Shown here: one piece after another, positions 14,473-18,925 of the stretch
How the letters are laid out: every line of letters starts with the position of its first letter
How positions within the stretch are numbered: the first letter of the stretch is position 1
DNA from: an uncultured Clostridia bacterium
Lineage (GTDB): Bacteria; Bacillota; Clostridia; Christensenellales; CAG-138
Assembly (NCBI GenBank): GCA_937915925.1
Contig: CALGGM010000176.1
Coordinates: forward strand, 1-18,925
Direction of reading: 5' to 3'
DNA: 18,925 nucleotides
Program-made: the position numbers and the translations under genes
Notes under the pieces: model-generated
Databases searched by the model: none
What the model was told of the DNA's origin: nothing
What the model saw: only the letters and a program-made list of their open reading frames with translations

Positions 14473-16691
14473 GTTTCTTCGACGCGGGGCAGCTCCCCGT
14501 CCCCGTGCTGCAGTGGCGGATCGGTCTTTGCCTTCGGCTGTTCGAAGCGGAAGCCAATCTTGTTTTGCGCGTCGAGGATCAGATGCGCAGAAAACGGCTT
14601 GCCTGCCTTGCTGATAAAATCGGTGATCAGCCCGGAGTCGCGCTCCGTGATCAGCCTTCTCAGCTGCTCGTCGGATAGCTTCTTACGGCAGATCGTGCCG
14701 ACGGAAAACCGACAGCCGTCCTTGAAGCCGGAACATCCGAATCCCCAGCTCATCTTGCGCAGCGGCTTTCCGCACGCGGGACACGGAACAGGCGGGTCAA
14801 GCGCGGTAACCGTCTGTGCCGCGGCGTCGACCGGCGATGCATCGATCTCCCTGCACCAGACGGCGACGGTCCGTTCGATGTCGCTTTGAAACGCAGACGG
14901 GTCCTCGTTTCCGCGCTCGATCTCATGCAGACGCTTCTCCCATTTCGCCGTCAGTGCGGGCGATTTGATCGATTCCACCTTGAGATCCCGGATCAGCCCG
15001 ATGCCCTTCTCCGTCGCGGAGAGCGTCTTTTTGCCGCGCTCGGCGTACCCGCGCTTGATCAGCGTTTCGATGATCGCGTCGCGCGTGGCGGGCGTGCCGA
15101 TGCCGGCGACGCTCGGGTCTGCAAGGATCTTTTTCAGCTCCTCGTCCTCGAGGTCCTTTCCCGCGCCGATCATCGCGGCGAGCATTGTCTTGTCCGTGTA
15201 GCGCTTCGGCGGCTCGGTCTGCTTCTCCTTGCTTTCATAGCGTCCCGACACCGTATCGCCGCGCGTCAGCGTCGGCAGATAATTCTCCTTGTCCTTTCCG
15301 GTGACCGCCATGAATCCCGGATCGACGATCGCGCTGCCGCTTGCGGTAAAGTCCTCCCCTTCCACCGTCGTCGTGACGTTCGTGCGGTTCAGAACCGCCT
15401 TTCCGTACAGCATGCAGATCACGCTTTTTGCGATCAGATCATAGATCTTTGCGTTGTAGCCGGAAAGTCCCTTCGGCGTGCTCGTCGTGGGAATGATCGC
15501 AAAATGGCTCTCGACCTTCTTATCATCGAAGTAGCGCGACTTTGCAAAGCTCCGCTTTCTGCCCTCGATCAGCGGCGCGTAGTCCGGATTCTTTGCAAGG
15601 CTGTCGAGCACGCGGTTGACCGTCGGGACCATGTCCTCGGTGAGATACCGCGAATCGGTGCGCGGGTAGGTCGTATAGCCGCCGTCGTACAGCGCCTGCG
15701 CCGCGTCGAGCGTCTGCTTCAGCGTCATGCCGAACTTCGCGTTCGCGTCCATCTGCAGCGCCGACAGGCTATAAAGCTGCGGCGGGTTCTTCTCCTCCTT
15801 CTTCTCGGTGATCGCGGTCACGACACCGTTCTTCCCTTCGATCTTCTGAAGGATCGCGTCGACCTTCTCGCGGCGATCAAACCGCTTCCCCTTGTGCGAC
15901 GCGGTGTACGTTTCGCCGCCCGCCGTCCTGAACGTCGCTTCGAGCGTCCAATATGTTTCGGGACGGAACTCCCGGATCGCGAGCTCGCGGTTCACGAGCA
16001 TGTTCAGCGTCGGCGTCTGTACGCGCCCGATGCTCAATACCTCTCCCTTCGCGTGCGCATGCAGGGTCATCGCCGCCGTCAGGTTCGCGCCGACGACCCA
16101 ATCCGCGATCGCGCGCATGCGTCCCGCTTGTTCGACATGCTTTACCTCGCTCCAATCCTTGAGATCGGCAAAGGCTTCCAAAATCCCTTCCTTTGTCTGC
16201 GACGCGAAGCACACGCGCTTGACCGGCTGTTTCGTGCCGGTCAGCTCGTAGATGTACGAAAAGATGACCTCGCCCTCGCGGTCGAAGTCCGTTGCGTTGA
16301 TGATATAATCGCTTTTCAGAAACATCCGACGGATCAGCTCGAACTGCCGCTCCACGCGCGAATCGAACGAGGAGCCGCCGCGCCGCAGCTGGATCTCGTA
16401 CCGCTCCGGAATGAACGGACGCGGCATCGCCCTCCAGTTCTTATAGACGGGGTTATAGTCCGCGGCGTTTTTCAGCTCGCACAGATGTCCGAACCCCCAC
16501 GTAACAAAGCAGTCCTGTCCCGCGTAGCGGATGCGCAGAAACCCGTCCTTGTTCTGCTGCGCCTTGACCGCCTTTTCGTTCGATTTCAGCGCGGCAAAGC
16601 CGACCTCCTTGCCCGAGGTCAGCGTAATTTTATCGAGCGCCGCCGCGATCTTGTTGCCGACGTCGGGCTTTTCCGCGAGAATCGTGATCAT
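14454..16691 (-). CDS. topB: DNA topoisomerase III
   Basis: A 745-residue type IA topoisomerase that relaxes negative supercoils and decatenates DNA through single-strand passage. The Toprim domain has ITILAEKPDVG (Glu7) and the metal-binding NATDFDREGE (Asp135, Asp137, Glu141). The active-site tyrosine is Tyr342 in TTYPRTDSRY. GRVQTPTLNMLV (222-233) is the family motif. A C-terminal zinc-ribbon-like element has Cys637, Cys640, Cys653 and Cys660. The length and tail fit the TopB group common in Clostridia and on their integrative elements. ATG 16691 has AGGAGG five bases upstream; a longer start would include that site. It lies 30 bases after the chimeric gene and is probably cotranscribed with it; it converges on the mgtC-like gene. 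Confidence 0.95.
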   Translation of the reverse strand: MITILAEKPDVGNKIAAALDKITLTSGKEVGFAALKSNEKAVKAQQNKDGFLRIRYAGQDCFVTWGFGHLCELKNAADYNPVYKNWRAMPRPFIPERYEIQLRRGGSSFDSRVERQFELIRRMFLKSDYIINATDFDREGEVIFSYIYELTGTKQPVKRVCFASQTKEGILEAFADLKDWSEVKHVEQAGRMRAIADWVVGANLTAAMTLHAHAKGEVLSIGRVQTPTLNMLVNRELAIREFRPETYWTLEATFRTAGGETYTASHKGKRFDRREKVDAILQKIEGKNGVVTAITEKKEEKNPPQLYSLSALQMDANAKFGMTLKQTLDAAQALYDGGYTTYPRTDSRYLTEDMVPTVNRVLDSLAKNPDYAPLIEGRKRSFAKSRYFDDKKVESHFAIIPTTSTPKGLSGYNAKIYDLIAKSVICMLYGKAVLNRTNVTTTVEGEDFTASGSAIVDPGFMAVTGKDKENYLPTLTRGDTVSGRYESKEKQTEPPKRYTDKTMLAAMIGAGKDLEDEELKKILADPSVAGIGTPATRDAIIETLIKRGYAERGKKTLSATEKGIGLIRDLKVESIKSPALTAKWEKRLHEIERGNEDPSAFQSDIERTVAVWCREIDASPVDAAAQTVTALDPPVPCPACGKPLRKMSWGFGCSGFKDGCRFSVGTICRKKLSDEQLRRLITERDSGLITDFISKAGKPFSAHLILDAQNKIGFRFEQPKAKTDPPLQHGDGELPRVEETKTEKE

Positions 16692-16721
16692 ATTTCCTCC
16701 TGCGCCGCACGGCACGGTCTC

Positions 16722-18746
16722 TTATCTGGCTTTCCGGAACATGAATTTCCGTACGACGTTGATGCCGACCCTAAACGGGAGCGGCCGCAGCGCCTTGTCC
16801 GCTTCCTTCAGCTTTTCGCGGATCGGAATGCTTTGCGGGCAATGCGCTTCGCACTTTCCGCAGCCGATGCACTGTGTGGCAAACGCCGGTTCCTTGGTGA
16901 GCCCCACGGTCTGCGCGTACTGGAAGCGCCCTTGATACTTCGATTCGATGAACATGGCGTTATAGCAGCGGAACGTCCCCGGAATGTCGACGCCCTTAGG
17001 GCACGGCATGCAGTAGCGGCAGCCAGTGCAGCCGACCTTGTCCCGCGCGCGGATCTGTTCGGTGACCTTTTGAAGTACGGCGAAGTCCTCCGCCGTAAAA
17101 GCGCCGACGCCCGCGTCCGACGCGGTCGCGCAGTTTTCGCGCACCATGTCGAGCGAGTTCATGCCGGACAGCACGCAGGTCACTTCCTCCTGGTTCCACA
17201 GCCAGCGGAAGGCCCATTCCACCGGAGAACGGCGCACCGGGAAAGCATCATAGAGCGCCTGCACATTGCTCGGCGCCTTGGACAGCCTGCCTCCCAGCAG
17301 ACCTTCCATAATTACGACCGGGATCCCCATGCCGCCGGCCAGCTCCAACCCCTTTGTGCCCGCCTGGTTGTTGACATCCATGAAATTGTATTGAATTTGA
17401 ACCATGTCCCAGTCCTGATCCTTCAGAATATATTCGAATTCATCGTAGGGACCGTGGAAGGAGAAGCATTTATAGCGGATCTTTCCGTCTTTTTTCATAT
17501 CGTCGAAGAAAGCGGGGGCGCCGATGGATTTGAAATAGTTCCACTTTTCGCGGTTGATGCCGTGCATCAGGTAGAAATCGATGTGGTCGGTCTGCAGCTT
17601 TTTCAGCTCCTCGTCAGTCGGCATACGGGCCGGCATCCCCTGTTGGGCCAGCGTGTCCGAAAGTTTCTCCGCCATCTCCCGAACCGCCGCCATGTCGTAA
17701 TACTCATCCGCGTACCGATCCAGGTTCAGGATATCCGCAAATCCGTTGAAGCGATGTCCCACCACCTCGTTCTGCACCCGCAGCCAGAGGGCCTGATAAG
17801 TTTTCATGCCCGCGTTCTCGTTATCCATCAGCTCCCGCTCCAGACAGAACACGAACAGGATATAACGCATGGTATCAATCTCATCGATCAGCTGGCGGAT
17901 GCTCTCGTAAGCATCGTCCCGCTTTCCTTTGGTATATTTTATCCCGCTTTCCTCCGACCGGTTCATCAGTGCCTCCAGGTCCTCCACCGTAACCATCAGC
18001 CCCTGATATCCCGCCAGATACACTGTCTCTGCCAGGGATCGCAGCAGATGCCGCGCGTTATATTTTGTCACGCCTACCGGCGTCATCCCCAGCGCCCGGA
18101 TCTGCCGCGCCTTGATATTGGGATCCCCGTTCATCCATCCCATAATCAGCGCTCTGTTGGCAGGCTCCAGCACGGGATGCCCCAGCATATCCCCCACCAG
18201 CAGGGAGCAGCAGGCTCCAAATTCCCGATCCAGCAGCGGATTCCGGGTAAAATACTTCCGCAGCGCGTTCCGGATCTCGTTCCGCGCCAGAACGTCCCCC
18301 TTCCCCTGCTCGCTCAGGTAATCCATCAGCGTCTGACCCTCGCTCAGGGCATAGGGATCCTCGCCCATCTCCCGAATGATCCGCTCCGCGCATCCGCGCA
18401 GCACCTTCTCCAGTTCGCACTGATGAAGCACCTGGCGATAGATCTCCCGGAAGTCATTTACTGCCACCTCCCGGGCAGAAAAAGAAACCGTCAGGAACCC
18501 GGCTTCCCGGGCTTCCGCCGCCAGCAGCCGGGCCAGATGCGTCTTGCCGCTCCCAAAGCGTCCTGTGATCAGTTTGATCTTGCTGCCGCCCTGTGCAATA
18601 TAATCCCGCAAATACTGGTCACGGATAAAATCTGTCAGCGACTGCAGGCCGACAGAAATCTTATCCAGAACTGCCCCGTCTGTCGGCGCTGAGCCCTTTC
18701 GCAGGCAAGCAATATTATTCTGATTATCTCTGTTCATATCGTTCAT
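16722..18746 (-). CDS. Chimeric protein: BrxC/BrxD-like P-loop ATPase fused to truncated ferredoxin-type aldo/keto reductase
   Basis: One 674-codon open frame made of two unrelated proteins. Residues 1 to about 378 match the BREX ATP-binding family (PF10923): CLRKGSAPTDG near the start, Walker A GRFGSGKT (62-69), a Walker-B-like strand GLMVTVEDLE (249-258) and LDRYADEYYD (342-351). The usual C-terminal 40-60 residues are missing. From about 381 it is an aldo/keto reductase: LQTDHIDFYLMHG with catalytic His395, then KIRYKCFSFHG and WDMVQIQYNFMD. It ends in two 4Fe-4S motifs, CTGCRYCMPCP (573-583) and CIGCGKCEAHCP (626-637). The reductase lacks about 100 N-terminal residues with the catalytic Asp, Tyr and Lys, so it should be inactive. 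ATG 18746 has AGAGGA upstream. Either a real recombination product or an assembly join. Confidence 0.85.
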   Translation of the reverse strand: MNDMNRDNQNNIACLRKGSAPTDGAVLDKISVGLQSLTDFIRDQYLRDYIAQGGSKIKLITGRFGSGKTHLARLLAAEAREAGFLTVSFSAREVAVNDFREIYRQVLHQCELEKVLRGCAERIIREMGEDPYALSEGQTLMDYLSEQGKGDVLARNEIRNALRKYFTRNPLLDREFGACCSLLVGDMLGHPVLEPANRALIMGWMNGDPNIKARQIRALGMTPVGVTKYNARHLLRSLAETVYLAGYQGLMVTVEDLEALMNRSEESGIKYTKGKRDDAYESIRQLIDEIDTMRYILFVFCLERELMDNENAGMKTYQALWLRVQNEVVGHRFNGFADILNLDRYADEYYDMAAVREMAEKLSDTLAQQGMPARMPTDEELKKLQTDHIDFYLMHGINREKWNYFKSIGAPAFFDDMKKDGKIRYKCFSFHGPYDEFEYILKDQDWDMVQIQYNFMDVNNQAGTKGLELAGGMGIPVVIMEGLLGGRLSKAPSNVQALYDAFPVRRSPVEWAFRWLWNQEEVTCVLSGMNSLDMVRENCATASDAGVGAFTAEDFAVLQKVTEQIRARDKVGCTGCRYCMPCPKGVDIPGTFRCYNAMFIESKYQGRFQYAQTVGLTKEPAFATQCIGCGKCEAHCPQSIPIREKLKEADKALRPLPFRVGINVVRKFMFRKAR
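17592..17625 (-). other. Junction between ATPase and aldo/keto reductase parts
   Basis: The change of family falls within MPTDEELKKLQTDHIDF (residues 375-391). The stretch EELKKL fits both the C-terminal region of BrxD-like ATPases and the segment just before the catalytic LQTDHIDFYLMH of aldo/keto reductases, so the crossover may have used local similarity. No inverted repeat, target duplication or transposase is visible at the point. Confidence 0.65.
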
Positions 18747-18777
18747 AAAAATATGTTCCTCTATTTACCGCTCAGTA

Positions 18778-18925
18778 TTAAGCGTCTGTATCCGCTGCTA
18801 CTTCTTTCATCGTATTGATAAACGACTCAACGCCTGAACTGCTCAACACACGGAATCCGCTCTTTCCGTCACGGCTGGTTCCAAAGTAATACTGTTTCCC
18901 GCTCTTTGTGATCCAGCTTAGATCG
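18778..18925 (-). CDS. C-terminal 48 residues of an unrecognised protein (partial)
   Basis: An open minus-strand frame enters from the right edge and ends at TAA (18780-18778). It reads in part KQYYFGTSRDGKSGFRVL and ends VESFINTMKEVAADTDA. I do not recognise the family. It lies 31 bases upstream of the BREX-type ATPase start and is codirectional, so it is probably the preceding gene of the same operon. Its GC content is about 48 percent (70 of 145 bases from 18781), well below the antiporter genes, consistent with transferred DNA. A defence-system role is only inferred from its neighbour. Confidence 0.6.
   Translation of the reverse strand, partial: DLSWITKSGKQYYFGTSRDGKSGFRVLSSSGVESFINTMKEVAADTDA

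Noticed and set aside
14886..18692. A 1268-codon open frame on the plus strand, antisense to topB and the chimeric gene
   Set aside because: Its translation is rich in Arg, His, Leu and Asp in a low-complexity pattern typical of the reverse of GC-rich genes. It crosses two well-recognised minus-strand genes and their gap, and has no recognisable domain.
1..18925. CRISPR arrays, tRNA or rRNA genes, and insertion sequences
   Set aside because: No regularly spaced repeats, no tRNA-like cloverleaf or rRNA sequence and no transposase reading frame were seen on either strand.

Overview
The window looks like a chromosomal segment of a GC-rich Bacillota, most likely a Clostridia-type gut anaerobe. 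The grounds are AGGAGG-type ribosome binding sites, TTGACA/extended -10 promoters, LacI-type operators, tightly overlapping operons, and a ferredoxin-domain aldo/keto reductase. The genus cannot be named from the sequence.

Left arm (1-2928, minus strand): an operon of a HAD-family hydrolase, a double-length (fused) ABC permease and the start of its ATPase. It is driven by a strong promoter with a perfect 14-bp LacI-type palindrome just downstream of the -10 box. A divergent promoter starts an endonuclease/exonuclease/phosphatase (EEP) family gene (3191-4219).

Centre (4315-13494, plus strand): ten overlapping or nearly overlapping genes encode a large Mrp/Mbh-type membrane antiporter. The order is mrpE, mrpF, mrpG, an MbhD-like subunit, an MbhE-MrpB fusion, mrpC, then four different NuoL/M/N-type ion-translocating subunits. 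The last of these carries a long hydrophilic C-terminal extension ending in a terminal membrane helix. No hydrogenase, NADH or ferredoxin module is present, so this reads as a secondary cation/proton antiporter with extra pumping subunits. The canonical long MrpA is broken into separate proteins.

Right arm: an MgtC/SapB-family membrane protein (13696-14424) has its own promoter with the same LacI-type operator at the same distance from the -10 box as on the left. The shared operator suggests one regulator controls both the transporter operon and mgtC. A bidirectional hairpin terminator separates it from convergent topB (DNA topoisomerase III, 14454-16691). Upstream of topB is a 674-residue chimera (16722-18746): the N-terminal part of a BREX-type (BrxC/BrxD, PF10923) P-loop ATPase joined in frame to an aldo/keto reductase lacking about its first 100 residues. 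The tail of a further gene of unknown function fills the right edge. This end looks like the border of a defence-type island that landed in an aldo/keto reductase gene, or else an assembly chimera.
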